A DNA stretch of 64,000 nucleotides from Blastocladiella emersonii ATCC 22665. Taxonomy: Eukaryota; Blastocladiomycota; Blastocladiomycetes; Blastocladiales; Blastocladiaceae. The notes below the pieces were generated by a model. That model was not told where the DNA came from. It was given only the letters and a program-made list of their open reading frames with translations, and did not search any database. Positions 10,221 to 20,373 of the stretch are shown in pieces. Where the stretch lies: the NCBI GenBank assembly GCA_025594325.1, contig JANHCV010000005.1:1205501-1269500 (forward strand). Direction: 5' to 3'. The translations under genes and the position numbers were made by a program. Each line of letters opens with the position of its first letter. Within the stretch, counting starts at the first letter, position 1.

Positions 10221-11146
10221 CTACACAATCACCTCGAGCAGGTCGCGCTCCCACAGGAACGCCACAAGCGCGGCCGACCCAGCGCAGTCGAACAGGTTGA
10301 GCAGGCACCGGTACTCGCCGTCGAGCTTGAATTTGGCTGCGCCTGCGGTCGTCGGCGCTGCGGGCCGATCGTAGTTGGGCACGACGTGAACGAACGTCTG
10401 GAAGGCCGCCACGCTCACGGCGTGGTACCGACCGAGGCCCATACCCGGTTCCGCGGGATGCAGGGCAAGGACCTGTAACGGGATGTTCTTGCACTTTTTG
10501 CCGCCGCCCGGCGTGTCGTCCTGGACGCGGAACTGCTCGACGATGGCCACGTCGTGCTCGGTGCCGTTGTGCGTGAAGTGCAGCGCGGCGGCCAGCTTCC
10601 CAACGCGGTACTTCTTGTCCGACGTGAGATACTACCGTACGCGAGATAATAGCAGATGTTAGCGACCGAACGATTCGGGTATGAGCACAGCCAGCAGCGT
10701 ACCATGACCCAGTCCGCGTGCGTCTTGCCGCGGGTCGGGAACTCGCACGTTCCCGTGATCTGCTCGTTGCGGAACCCGCCGAGCGAGAAGGCCTCGAACG
10801 AGATTGCCTTGGACATGAGGAACTACACGCATCGCGAGCCGGGAAGCGTCAGTTTCTCTTCAATTTGATGCAGATCGCGCCCACGCGGATACCTTGCCGT
10901 CGTCAGGGCCCAGCAACGGATCGTCGGCCGCGCGCTGCGCCAAGAGTCCAGCGTCCTCTGCCAAGTAACCATGGAGGATCTGGGCGAGGCACTCTGACGT
11001 GCTGTTCCTCGGACTCGCTAAGGCGTTCGAGGTCAAATACAGCGAGATCCGATCCAGGGCATGCTCGATCACGGTGCGTTCTTGACCTGGTCCGCGGCCT
11101 AGGATGCGCGCTTCGAGCCCCTCGCAAACACGCACGTACGCGTCTC
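10221..11146 (-). pseudogene. C-terminal relic of a Plavaka-like transposase
   Basis: Read on the minus strand, three exons join through introns with GTATCC...GTGTAG (about 10818-10888) and GTACGC...GGTAG (about 10633-10703). The product contains EQITGTCEFPTRGKTHADW, then KKYRVGKLAAALHF and a long C-terminal tail. The order and spacing match the C-terminal part of the intact transposase at 20.4-23.7 kb (EYRIGKLVQLLEF after a V-x-D-G-I-L-F segment). An in-frame TGA near 11146 closes the frame upstream, and no DDE core or N-terminal finger is found. I read it as a 5'-truncated relic of a related, clearly diverged element. Sequence similarity is moderate, so the family call is tentative. Confidence 0.5.
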
Positions 11147-11754
11147 ACTGCAGATCAAGCGGCAGTGTGCTGGCGCCAACATCGACAAGACCAAGGTCCT
11201 CGACTCACTGCAGTGCAAGGATCAGTCGCCCTCGGCTACGAGGTCCACGCGGTACGTCTCGCGCGCACTGCCCCTCTCTCTCTCCGCGTCGCTGACCTTG
11301 CGCCCCTCCGCGCCAGGGCAACGACACTCGGCGGCGCAGAAGTCCAAGCCCGACTCGCTGCGACGGTCGGTGACCGTGGCCATCGCCGACGCCAAGTGCG
11401 AGATCACGTCGCTCAAGGAGATCAAGGGCGCCAGCCTCCGCGCGGCCATCAAGCGCACCCACTCAGCCCGATCAAGATCGACTGCCACGTCGAAGGTGGG
11501 CGGGCGGCCACGGGTCGGCGGCATCGAGACCGAGCTCAAGCACTCGTTCCCGCGCATCAAGGAGTGGCGGCGACGGCGGCCGCGGAAGAGCTCGGGCCGC
11601 GAGCGCCGGATGGGCGCGGTTGCGGCCGCGAGCAGCGGCGTATCATGATTAAAACAGACCTATTATTCGAATCGGTCTATCGGAATGCCTATCAGGGTGA
11701 GCACGTGATTCTATATTGAGGCGCAGCGCGTCCGGCGGCGCGAACCAGGCGCGA
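11147..11754. other. region without a confident gene
   Basis: A + strand frame at 11298-11648 (116 residues, rich in Lys/Arg/Ser, ending ASSGVS) follows a plausible acceptor. It could not be joined in phase to a sensible upstream exon, and I recognise no domain. A short AT-rich stretch (11645-11715) separates it from the following repeat cluster. Confidence 0.3.
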
Positions 11755-11917
11755 CCTCTTGCGCCAGCGTTTGCGCGAACCGAGGCCCGGGTTTGCGCAT
11801 ACATGGGGTCTCGATGGTGCCCAACATCGGCCCCTTTGCGCAAACCCTCGCGCAACGGGTCGCGCAAGCGGGGTTCGCGCAAGGGTTTGTGCCAACCGAT
11901 GCGCAAAGGACCAATGG
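11755..11917. repeat. cluster of TTGCGC / GCGCAA motifs
   Basis: Within about 160 bases the hexamer TTGCGC or its complement GCGCAA, or a one-base variant, occurs about nine times. The first three read TTGCGC and the later ones GCGCAA, so the halves face each other around the stretch TACATGGGGTCTCGATGG near 11802. Such facing, closely spaced motifs resemble the subterminal repeats of a DNA transposon or a multi-site protein-binding region. No open reading frame or terminal repeat identifies it. Confidence 0.45.
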
Positions 11918-12448
11918 CTGGGAGCCGTTTCGGCGATGGAGGCGGCAGCGTTGACTGAAGCGACCGTCCCGTGTGACTGGCAGCCGGTGCTAATAAGAGC
12001 TTGCGTGTTTGTTTGTGTGTGCGAGAACGCCAAGCTTCGTATATGTTTCGAAGCGCAACATTGGGATGCGACCGAGATCGACGCGCCGCGCCACACGCGT
12101 GCGACACGTGTGTGGCTCAGCGCGAGAGCTCCGAGTTCGCCACTACGCTCGCCGACGGCTCCAACCTGAGCTCCAACAACTCGTTCAGGCAAAGATCAAG
12201 TTTCTGGCTATGGGCCAGCCCGACCTTGCTTCTCTCAAACGCGACCACGTCAAGCCAGCTGCCAGCCCGCACGCCAAGTCGTTCCCCGCTCGCTCACCCT
12301 GATCGCAGATCCTCGCTTTCGTTCCGTCAGCGATGTTCATAGACTTGATTGTATGCACGTATATAGAAGACAGATCACGATGTGGGGAACAGCAGGAAGT
12401 CACGCAAAGCACACAGCGCGGCGCTCGTCGCGCCGTACCAAGAGATTT

Positions 12449-15394
12449 TTACTGCAGCTTGACGGCAGCAAACTTCTCCGCGAGCTCGACGGCCTTGTCG
12501 ACAGCGTCGGCGTTGGTGCCGGCGCCCTGGGCCGACTCGTCGCGGCCGCCCTTCTTGCCGCCGACGGCGTTAGCGACGACGTCGACCCAGTCGATGGCCT
12601 TGAGCTTGCCGTGGAGCGACTTGTCGACGTAGGCGTGGTATGAGACCTTGTCGCCGTCGACGGCGAGGACGAGCGCGGCCTTGCCCTCCTGGCCCTTGAC
12701 GGCGTTGATGGCCGACACGAGCGCCTTGGTGTTGCCGCCGACGTTGAGGACGCGGACCAGGTACGGCTTGGCGTCGTCGCGGGCAAAGTACGCCTTGACC
12801 TCCTCGGTGGCAGCCGACGCGAGCGCGGCCTTCTGGGCCTTGTCCCAGTCGTCGAACGTCTTCTTGAGCGCCGCGAGCAGGTCGCGGGCCTGCGCCTTGA
12901 CGAGCGCCGACAGCGGGCGGGCGTCCACCTCCTTGGCGGCCTCCTTGACGGCCTCGCCGAGCACGTGGCCCTTGAGCTCCTTGAGCGTGGCGAGGTGCGC
13001 GAGGAAGGCCTTGCCCTCGGCGTGCGCGGCGAGCGCCTCGTGGCCGGTCACGGCGACGATGCGGCGGACGCCCTTGGCGATGGCCGTCTCCTCCATGACG
13101 GCGAAGGCGGCGAGCTCGCGCGTCGTGGGCGCGTGGGTGCCGCCGCACAGCTCGATCGAGTAGTTGTTCCACTCGGCGTTGTCGGGCGTGCGCAGCAGGT
13201 CCTCGACCGAGACACCGACCGACACGACGCGCACGGGGTCCGGGTACACCTCGCCGAACACGGCGCGCAGGCCGTTGATGGACTTGGCGGCGGCGAGCGG
13301 CACCTCCTTGGCGTACACGGGGTACGCCTTGGTGATGACGCGCGTGGCCTCGGCCTCGACCTCGGCGAGCTGCTTGGCGGTGAGCGCGGCCTTGGCCGAG
13401 AAGTCGAAGCGGAGCTTGGCGGGGGCGACGAGGGAACCCTTCTGGTCGACGCCGTCGCCAATGGCCTTGCGCAGGGCGTGGTTGAGGACGTGGGTGGCAG
13501 TGTGGTTGTTGCGGAGGGGCCAGCGGCGCAGCTCGTCGTAGGTGGAGACGACCGTCTGGCCGACCTCGAGGGTGCCGTACTTGAGGGTGCCCGTGTGCAG
13601 CACGTAGCCGCCGTACACCTGCACGTTCTCGACGGCGAACTCGAGCGACCCGTCGATGGCGAGCGAGCCCGTGTCGAACTCCTGGCCGCCCGACTCGGCG
13701 TAGAAGTTGGTGCGGTCGAGCAGCACGCCGACGACGTTGCCCTCGGCGACCGACTTGACCCAGGCGTGCTCGGGGTTGGCGAGGCCGCCCTCGGGGTGCG
13801 GGTGGTAGATGGCGACGACCGTGGCGTCGAGCGTGGGCTGCGAGTACTTGGGCAGGTCGTCGGTCTTGGGGAACCCGCGGACCTCGGCCTCCTTGATGGC
13901 GTGCACGTCGAGCTTGACCTGCTTCTCGCCCTGCGCGTCCTTGCGGCGGCGCGACAGCTCCTTGGCGCGGGCCTGCTCGGCCTCGAACTCGGCCTCGTTG
14001 ACGGACATGCCCTTCTCCTCGGCCATGAGGCGGGTGAGGTCGATCGGGAAGCCGAACGTGTCGTAGAGGCGCCACGCGTCGGCGCCGGCAATGAACTTCT
14101 GGTCCTTGCCGGCCTTGGCGACGATGCCCTCGAACAGCTTGAGGCCGCGGTCGAGCGTCTTGGCGAAGGCGGCCTCCTCCTCGTCGAGGATCTGCTTGAC
14201 CGTGTCGACGTGCTCGCGGACCTCGGGGAAGAAGCCGCCGAGGTGCTCGGCGACGACGTCGACGAGCGACGAGAAGAAGGTGCCGATGGGCACGTTGAAG
14301 CCGTTGCGGGCGTAGCGGACACCGCGGCGCAGGATGCGGCGCAGGACGTAGCCGCGGCCGTCGTTGGAGGGCACGCCGCCGTCCGAGATGGAGATGGTGA
14401 GGGTGCGGATGTGGTCGGCGACGACGCGGTACGCCATGTCGACGCCGTCGGCGTCCTCGGCGCCGAGCTTGCCGGCGTAGGGGCGGGCGCCCGTCACCTC
14501 CTGGATGCGGGCGAAGATCGGGGTGAAGACGTCCGTGTCGTAGTTGGACATCTTGCCCTGCAGGGCGCACACGAGGCGCTCGAAGCCCATGCCCGTGTCG
14601 ACGTGCTTGGCGGGCAGCTTGCGCAGCGACGCGTCGGCCTCGCGGTTGAACTGGATGAAGACGAGGTTCCAGATCTCGATGAGGGTCGGGTCGTCGGCGT
14701 TGACGAGCTCGGGCACGAAGCGGCTGCCGATCAGGTCGTAGTGGATCTCGGAGCAGGGGCCGCAGGGTCCCTGGTCGCCCATCTCTGTTGTTTTCGGGGA
14801 GAGTTAGTGGATCGGTCGAGCAGCGAGTGAGAGAAGAGTCAGAAACGTGCCCCAGAAGTTCTCCTTGGTGCCGCAGGGGATCACGCGGTCGGCGGGGACG
14901 CCGAGCTTGAGCCACAGGTCGCGGGCCTCGGTGTCGGGCAGCAGGCCCTGCTTGTCGTCGCCGCCAAAGTAGGTGACGTACAGCCTCTCCTTGTCGAGGC
15001 CAAAGACCTTGGTGAGCAGGTCCCAGGCCCAGGCGATGGCCTCGGCCTTGAAGTAGTTGCCGAAGGACCAGTTGCCGAGCATCTCGAAGAAGGTGTGGTG
15101 GTACGTGTCCTTGCCGACGTCGTCGAGGTCGTTGTGCTTGCCGCCGGCGCGGATGCACTTCTGCGAGTTGGCGGCGCGCGTCAGCTTGGCCATGGGCGCG
15201 GCCGGGTCGACGGTGCCGAGGAACACGGGCTTGAACTGGTTCATGCCGGCGTTGGCGAACAGCAGCGTCGGGTCGTCGTGCGGGATCGTCTTGGACGACG
15301 GCACGAAGGCGTGGCCCTGCTTCTCGACAAAGTACTTGATGAACTCGGCGCGCACGCGCTGCGCGGTCCACTGCTCGGGCGTGGTGGCCGACAT
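12449..15394 (-). CDS. ALA1: alanyl-tRNA synthetase
   Basis: Exons are 15394-14851 and 14784-12449, 959 residues, the normal eukaryotic length. The protein charges tRNA-Ala with alanine and serves cytosolic, possibly also mitochondrial, translation. Class II features are clear: [11 protein letters not shown] and the end of motif 1 near residues 55-65, [33 protein letters not shown], and the alternative ATP site GMGFERLV. The editing domain has zinc ligands HTATH (about residue 610) and CGGTH (about 725). The C-terminal domain ends FAAVKLQ. To restore the invariant W-E-M-G, the intron must start GCACGT, so it is a GC-AG intron (14785-14850). A good ACCACCATG context supports the start. No other AlaRS is seen, so dual targeting cannot be judged. 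Confidence 0.96.
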
Positions 15395-15731
15395 GGTGGT
15401 TGGGTGATACGTTTCGTCCGTGCGGGGATCCGTTCGGGGAGAGCGAGAGCCGACTCGTCCCTTTCGAGTGGGATCGGACGCCGCCCTCGCTCGCCGAGCA
15501 GCGGAGAAGCGCGGGAGGTGACTTTACCCCCACGTGGGCCTCACGTTTCGGCCAGCCGATCGGCGCGCCTGCCACTCCTCTCACCGGCAGCACGCCATCA
15601 TTCCGCCCCGCTCAACCTTGAACCGCCTGCTGTTTCCCTTGCTCACCGCCGTGTATCACTCGCCGTGAACCCCACGCTCGTCGCTCGGGCACCCCACTAC
15701 CTGCAACGCATCACCCACACGCATCGACACC
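15395..15731. promoter_or_regulatory. bidirectional promoter between AlaRS and bL9m
   Basis: The 337 bases between the two start codons must serve both genes. CACGTGGGCCTC at 15531-15542 also occurs at 49416-49427, in another head-to-head intergenic region. C/T-rich tracts precede both starts. No TATA box is seen. Confidence 0.5.
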
Positions 15732-16822
15732 ATGCTCTCGTCCGCGGCCTCGATCGGCTCGCGCATGGCCGCCGGCCTCAACCTGACCGCCAAGCGTGTA
15801 TGCCCGCCCGCCGTCAGCGTACCCCACACGCCCGCTCACCCGGACGCACGCTGCGCCTAGTTCCGCCACACGAGCAACCTGTACCCGACGTACATGCTCG
15901 AGGACGTCAAGAACGTCGGCAAGGCCGGTGAGATTGTCATGCTGCGCGGTATGCTGCCTCTCTACGCCGACCGCGCATCGCCCGAGACCTCACCCGCGCC
16001 CGCATCCCCTCACCGTGTCGTCTAGCCGGTTACGCCCGAAACTTCATCCAGGGCACCAACAAGGGTCTCATGGTCCCGCGCGACGAGCGCGGCTTCCGCC
16101 TGCACCAGTCCGTCTACGCGCAGCTCGGCTTCCCGATCAAGACCATCCTCGGCTACTACGAGGGCACCGTCGAGCCCAAGTCCAAGGGCGAGTCGTTCCG
16201 CACCTCGTCGCTCGACGGCCTCACGGGCTCCTCCTCCGCCTCGGCCCAGCCCACCGTCGCCAACCTGCTCGCCGCCCGCTCCGAGATCGCCCGCGTCCTG
16301 CGCGCCTCGCTGCAGGCCAACCCCGTCCGCATCTCCGCCGCCGCCGACGAGAAGGGCGCCCTGTACGGCTCCGTGTCGCCCTCCACGGTCCTCGACGAGT
16401 GGCACCGCCGCGGTATCAACGGCCTGTCCGTCGCCATCAAGCACGCCGACCAGATCTACTTCTGGAGCCCCGACGAGGGCGGCAAGGTCCGCAAGGTCAA
16501 GTCCGCCGGCGTCTACAAGGCCGGCGTCTCTGTCCCCATGGTCGGCAACATCGAGTTCGAGGTCGAGATCGTCGGCACCCTCCCGCAGGCCCTCGACCGC
16601 GCCCAGCCTACCGCGGCCGCCGTTCGCCGCGCCGCTGCCGTGGCCGAGTCCCGTGAGGCCGAGGCCGCTGCCGCCGCTGCCGCCGCGGCGGCTGGCGAGT
16701 CTACCGAGACCGCTGCTGCTGCTCCCCCATCTGCTGCTGATTCCGAGACCGCTTCTGCCGCTGCCCCCGCGCCAGCAGCACCAGAGGCTGCCGCTCCTGC
16801 CGCGCCCAAGACGGCCGCTTAG
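15732..16822 (+). CDS. MRPL50: mitochondrial large-subunit ribosomal protein bL9m
   Basis: Exons are 15732-15797, 15861-15948 and 16026-16822, 316 residues. The first 25 or so residues (MLSSAASIGSRMAAG, Arg/Ser/Ala-rich) look like a mitochondrial import signal. The L9 N-terminal motif follows: YMLEDVKNVGKAGEIVMLR joined across intron 2 to AGYARNFI. That matches the bacterial LEDVKNLGKKGE...DGYARNFL signature, so the protein should sit at the base of the L1 stalk in the mitoribosome. The middle and C-terminal parts are diverged, and the tail is an Ala/Glu/Pro-rich extension not found in bacterial L9. The gene shares a promoter region with alanyl-tRNA synthetase, another translation gene. Confidence 0.88.
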
Positions 16823-17017
16823 ACTCGCTCCCCCGTCCGTGTATTTTGCTCTCTCCAGTTCCCTCCACCATCACTATAGTCAACCCTTTTTCAAACTGCC
16901 CCGCACAGCAGGCTCGTGGAGGGAACGAGAAGTGACGGACGCTCCGCGAGCGCCGACCCGAGCGGCGATGACCTCTGGGCCGCGGCTCGCACTCCGCCCG
17001 ATCCCTCACGGACTACC

Positions 17018-17044
17018 ATGGAACTCTACCCGCGCGGTAACATG
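17018..17044 (+). promoter_or_regulatory. upstream ATG 24 nt before the main ATG (copy 2)
   Basis: ATG at 17018 lies 24 nt before ATG 17042 in the same frame. Here no stop separates them (codons GAA CTC TAC CCG CGC GGT AAC), so translation could start at either. In three paralogues the same upstream ATG meets an early stop. Confidence 0.6.
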
Positions 17045-17359
17045 CAGCAAAGCCTTACAGACTACTTGCCCATCAGCATCCTCGAATCGGTCTTTCGCCT
17101 CGCGACGCCGCGGCGGATCGTCCTGGCGTCGTTGCGCGAACTCTTCCACTTGACTCGCTCAGCCCAAGTTCGCCCAGTCTGGCTCAAGCGCTGCATAGTT
17201 GCGGCTGTGGGCAGCGACGATCGCCCGCATCTCAATGCAAACCCCAACCTTGCAATGTCCCAAAGCGAGCCTGACATTGGCAAGCTAATCTTCAAACGCG
17301 GGCTTTACTACGACGCGGCCTGCCATCCTTCACTAACGCCGAGTCGCCTCACACCACTT
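17042..17359 (+). pseudogene. 5' half of F-box-like gene (copy 2), cut by a transposon
   Basis: This encodes the first 106 residues of a family member: MQQSLTDYLPISILESVF, LATPRRIVLAS, KVRP-like QVRPVWLKRCIVAAVG and LIFKRGLYYD, ending SRLTPL. The paralogue at 28.5 kb continues SRFTPLVRGLGDW. Here the coding sense ends exactly after the Leu codon at 17357-17359, where the Plavaka element begins. The remainder of the gene resumes, in the same frame, at 24008. The start at 17042 is chosen because AACATGCAGCAA is shared with two intact paralogues; an in-frame ATG lies 24 nt upstream. Without the element the joined gene would code about 370 residues. Confidence 0.85.
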
Positions 17360-17769
17360 CATCGTGAGTTTTTTTTTGGGGGTCGATTCGGTGCGTTTGG
17401 TGCGGTCGCGGCGGGGGACTGAATCCAAGTACTTATCGCGAATTCACGGAAATCCACCGAATTCTGCGACCGCAATCAAATTCCCAACCTCTCCTCGAAT
17501 TCGCGGCCCCTGGCCGGATCCCCAGCTAGTACCTGAACCCGCCACGACCACACAAAATTGCAGAAGCAGCTTGGATACGGCCTCCCTGAATGAATTGGTC
17601 ACCTCACTGAAATGCGACAGCATTCCTCAAAACCTGGTCAGCGCGCAGAACCTCACCAGCGACGGATTATCCCGCGCCGCTCTCAATATTAGATAGCTCG
17701 CGCTGTGGAGAATGAACAATACAATCGATGATAGATGAGGGGGGCAAGGTGTATATTGCAGGGAATCAA

Positions 17770-19127
17770 TCAGGTCAATGGTCGTGGCGCGCAGACGTGA
17801 CGCTTCTTGCAACGGCGGCCTGCGTCGATGAGCTCGTTGCCAAACGCAAACCACTTGTCGCTCGAGATGTTGCTGGGCGTTGGGGGGATGTACGTGTTGA
17901 GGACGCAAGCAAAGACGACGCGACCGTGGGCCTGGAAGAGAACGCTGAGCTGGTCGTCGAGCTGGGCCTTTGTCCAAGTTGTGCCAGACGGCTTCATGGC
18001 GAAGAACTTCTTGTCCCGCTCGTCCTGGAACTTGTCCTGCAGGTCACTCTGCTGGTCTGAGGCGCCGTGGAGCGGGGCGCGTAGCAGCTCGCTGGGCGAA
18101 CTGTCCGGGTAGAACTCGCGCAGGAAGGACTCGTACAGCGCCGACTGGTCCTCGTTGAAGGCGACCGTCTTGCAATCAGATCTGCAGAGCACGTCGAAGA
18201 CCACAACGATGAAGCACACAAGGCGGACGATGACCTCGAGGTCAGCGGGGGCCAGGCGGAGCGACAGGGTCCCGTCCTTGCCAACGACTACGCTGCCCTT
18301 GAAACCGAGGCCAGGGAGGCTATTCCACAAGTACAGGGTGTCGGCTGTGGGACGGTCAGTTGGCGCCGCAACAAGGTGGTGAGCGCAAGACACGAGGGCG
18401 TACCGTGCGACAACTTGGCAAACATGATCTCAATGACCTTGTGGATGAACGGGTGGGTGCCAAGGTAGCGCCACTTGGCTGGCGCGGCGGGGTGTGACAC
18501 CTTGGCCTCGGCCTCCTCCTCCTCGTCGTCCTCCTCCTCGAGCTCGGCCTCGTTGTCGCTGTCAAAGTCGCCGTTGTCAAAGTCCTTGGGGTTGTTGCTG
18601 GCCGGGTCGAAGACAAAGGTCGACAGCCAGTGCTTGAAGTGGAGGCGGCCAGGAAGACTGCTTGATGGAGGGAGGACGTGGTGGATGAGCGTCAGGGCGT
18701 GGATGTCAACGTTATCGAGGCGGGCGATCGCCTGCTCGTTGCCCTTCTTGTGGAAGTAGGCGGCGGCGCGCTTGATGGTGGTGCGGGCGGGGCGGGAGCG
18801 GCCCTTGATGAGGTTCTCGGAGTCCTTGATGGCCTTCTTGGCGGCTGACGCGAGGTTGGAGAGGAGGTTGGAGGCCACACGTGTGGGGCCCTACACAACG
18901 GGACAAGGCGGTTAGTCTGCATTGATAAGTAAACGAGGTGAGCGGTGCGCGCATACGTTTGCCTCGCGTTCAGCCGCGGTGCAGAGGAGCTGCTGCTGCT
19001 GAGGGACATGGTCGACAGGGACGGCGAGCTCGTATCGCGCGGCAGCCTCGAGCAGCGACTGATACATGCACTCGAGCAGGATACCCGAGCGCAGCCTGAG
19101 ACTGATCTGCTTGTCGATCTTCGCCAT
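17770..19127 (-). CDS. accessory gene of the Plavaka element, unknown function
   Basis: Exons are 19127-18957, 18890-18404 and 18344-17770; phases agree and the product has 410 residues. It starts MAKIDKQISLRLRSGILLEC. An Ala/Lys-rich stretch (LASAAKKAIKD) and RTTIKRAAAYFHKKGNEQAI follow. The middle has a strongly acidic run of Glu/Asp around residues 150-170, and the C-terminal half has DLEVIVRLVCFIVVVFDVL and WFAFGNEL. I recognise no domain; a structural resemblance to histone-fold or bromodomain proteins cannot be judged by eye. It lies wholly inside the transposon, divergent from the transposase. It is therefore either a second protein needed for transposition or captured cargo. Spliceable introns and a fully open frame argue that it is expressed. 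Confidence 0.7.
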
Positions 19128-19216
19128 GAGCGGAGAGACTGGCAAGGGCGACGGCGAGGGCGGGGCGTGGGTCAGCCCGGCTCGCGGGAGGCGAACAGCG
19201 CGGGTCACGGAGGAGC

Positions 19217-19948
19217 GTATGGTGCACGACACGAAAAACCTCCAAGGGCCCTGCACGTGACCAGCCGAAAGTGAGCAAAAATGCACGGGAACCTTTGAAA
19301 CCTTTCAGCCCTTCCATTTCAAGTCTTCTCGCCGTTTAACTTGCTGCAATTAAACATTTATAGAATTCTCTACAGGTTTAGTGGAGCACGGTGAGCATCA
19401 CAGCCACGGGGAGCTGACGTCGCTGGGGGGCTGCGATCACCGTGGGGATCAGCGTGGCTTCCGGTGCCCCGCTGCGGTGCCAGTCGCTGCCCGGCTGCAA
19501 ACAACTCGCGACGGCAGCGTCACAGGAGATCTCCTGTGATGCTGCCGTCGCGACCGAGTTCGTCAACTCGAAGAAGAAGTCGCACCGCCCCCAGGCGATA
19601 GCGAGCTCAAGGTGCTCCTCAACAAGCACATCGCCAAGAAGCGTGCAGGCGGAGAGCTCAGCCCAGTCGATCTTCGAGTCGTCGAGGTTCTCGTCCAGTA
19701 CCTCGAGGTCGAGCGCATGGACGTGGACGGCGTGGCCGTCGCCCTGACCTCGACTCCGCTGGCGCCAATGCTCCCGATCCATCGGACTGCCCAGTAACTT
19801 TGTATTGCATAAAATTGCGATCATTTTGCAGGTAGTTGCATGGGAATTCGTTAAGTATTGAAGGTGCTGAAAGAGTTCAAAGTTTTACGTGTATTTGGTC
19901 ACCGCGGTGGGGTGACGGCCTGAAGGTTTCTCGTGTCGTGCACCATAC
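19217..19948. repeat. 732-bp segment with inverted arms between the two Plavaka genes
   Basis: GTATGGTGCACGACACGA at 19217-19234 recurs inverted at 19931-19948. Weaker inverted similarity continues inward for roughly 90 bases on each side (for example CTTTGAAACCTTTCAGC against CTTTGAACTCTTTCAGC). The arms lie at the 5' sides of the two divergent element genes. They could be matched transposase-binding or promoter sequences, or the ends of a small nested element. No clear target duplication flanks them. Confidence 0.65.
19506..19553. repeat. 48-bp near-perfect palindrome
   Basis: The two 24-base arms (TCGCGACGGCAGC followed by GTCACAGGAGA on one side, ATCACAGGAGA in the complement of the other) differ at a single position and meet at AGATCT without a loop. 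The palindrome sits near the middle of the 732-bp inverted-arm segment. In RNA it would form a 24-bp hairpin with one G-U pair. To its right a + frame (ELKVLLNKHIAKKRAGG onward, to a stop near 19798) looks coding-like but lacks a start. Confidence 0.85.
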
Positions 19949-20373
19949 CACGAGGACGATCGATCGGAGCGCCAGATTCGCCGTCGGACGACCCGTCGGA
20001 CATGGTGGCGATGGTGATGGGGGAAGGTGATGGGGTAGGAGGGGTGGGTCGGGTGTTGCGTGGTGGGTAGATGTGTGCGTGGTTGATGTGTGCGTGCAAG
20101 ACTTGGCGGGTGCGTGCGGACAAGAGCGTTGGAGGCGGGCGGGGCCGCACTGATGCTTTGCTCGGTGCGGTTGCTAGGGGCCGGAAGGCGTGTTGACCCG
20201 GGTAACGTGAGCCCTCATGACGCGTTGCCCAGCCCAAGGCTGCGCCACCGCGGCCTGCACGCGGCCGTCGCGACCGCGACCGCGACCGCGACCGCGGCCG
20301 GACCTTCCCACCTCCCACGGAAAGCACTGGAAACGGAAATTCAAGCGCAACTAGAAGCAATGCTATCGACGAC

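Noticed and set aside
12570-15593. 1,007-residue minus-strand frame and a 621-residue + frame over AlaRS
   Set aside because: Both are shadow frames of the alanyl-tRNA synthetase, Arg/Ala/Pro-rich without motifs.
19378-19824. 148-residue minus-strand frame across the palindrome
   Set aside because: It contains both palindrome arms, so repeated segments appear in it automatically; no start context or domain supports it.
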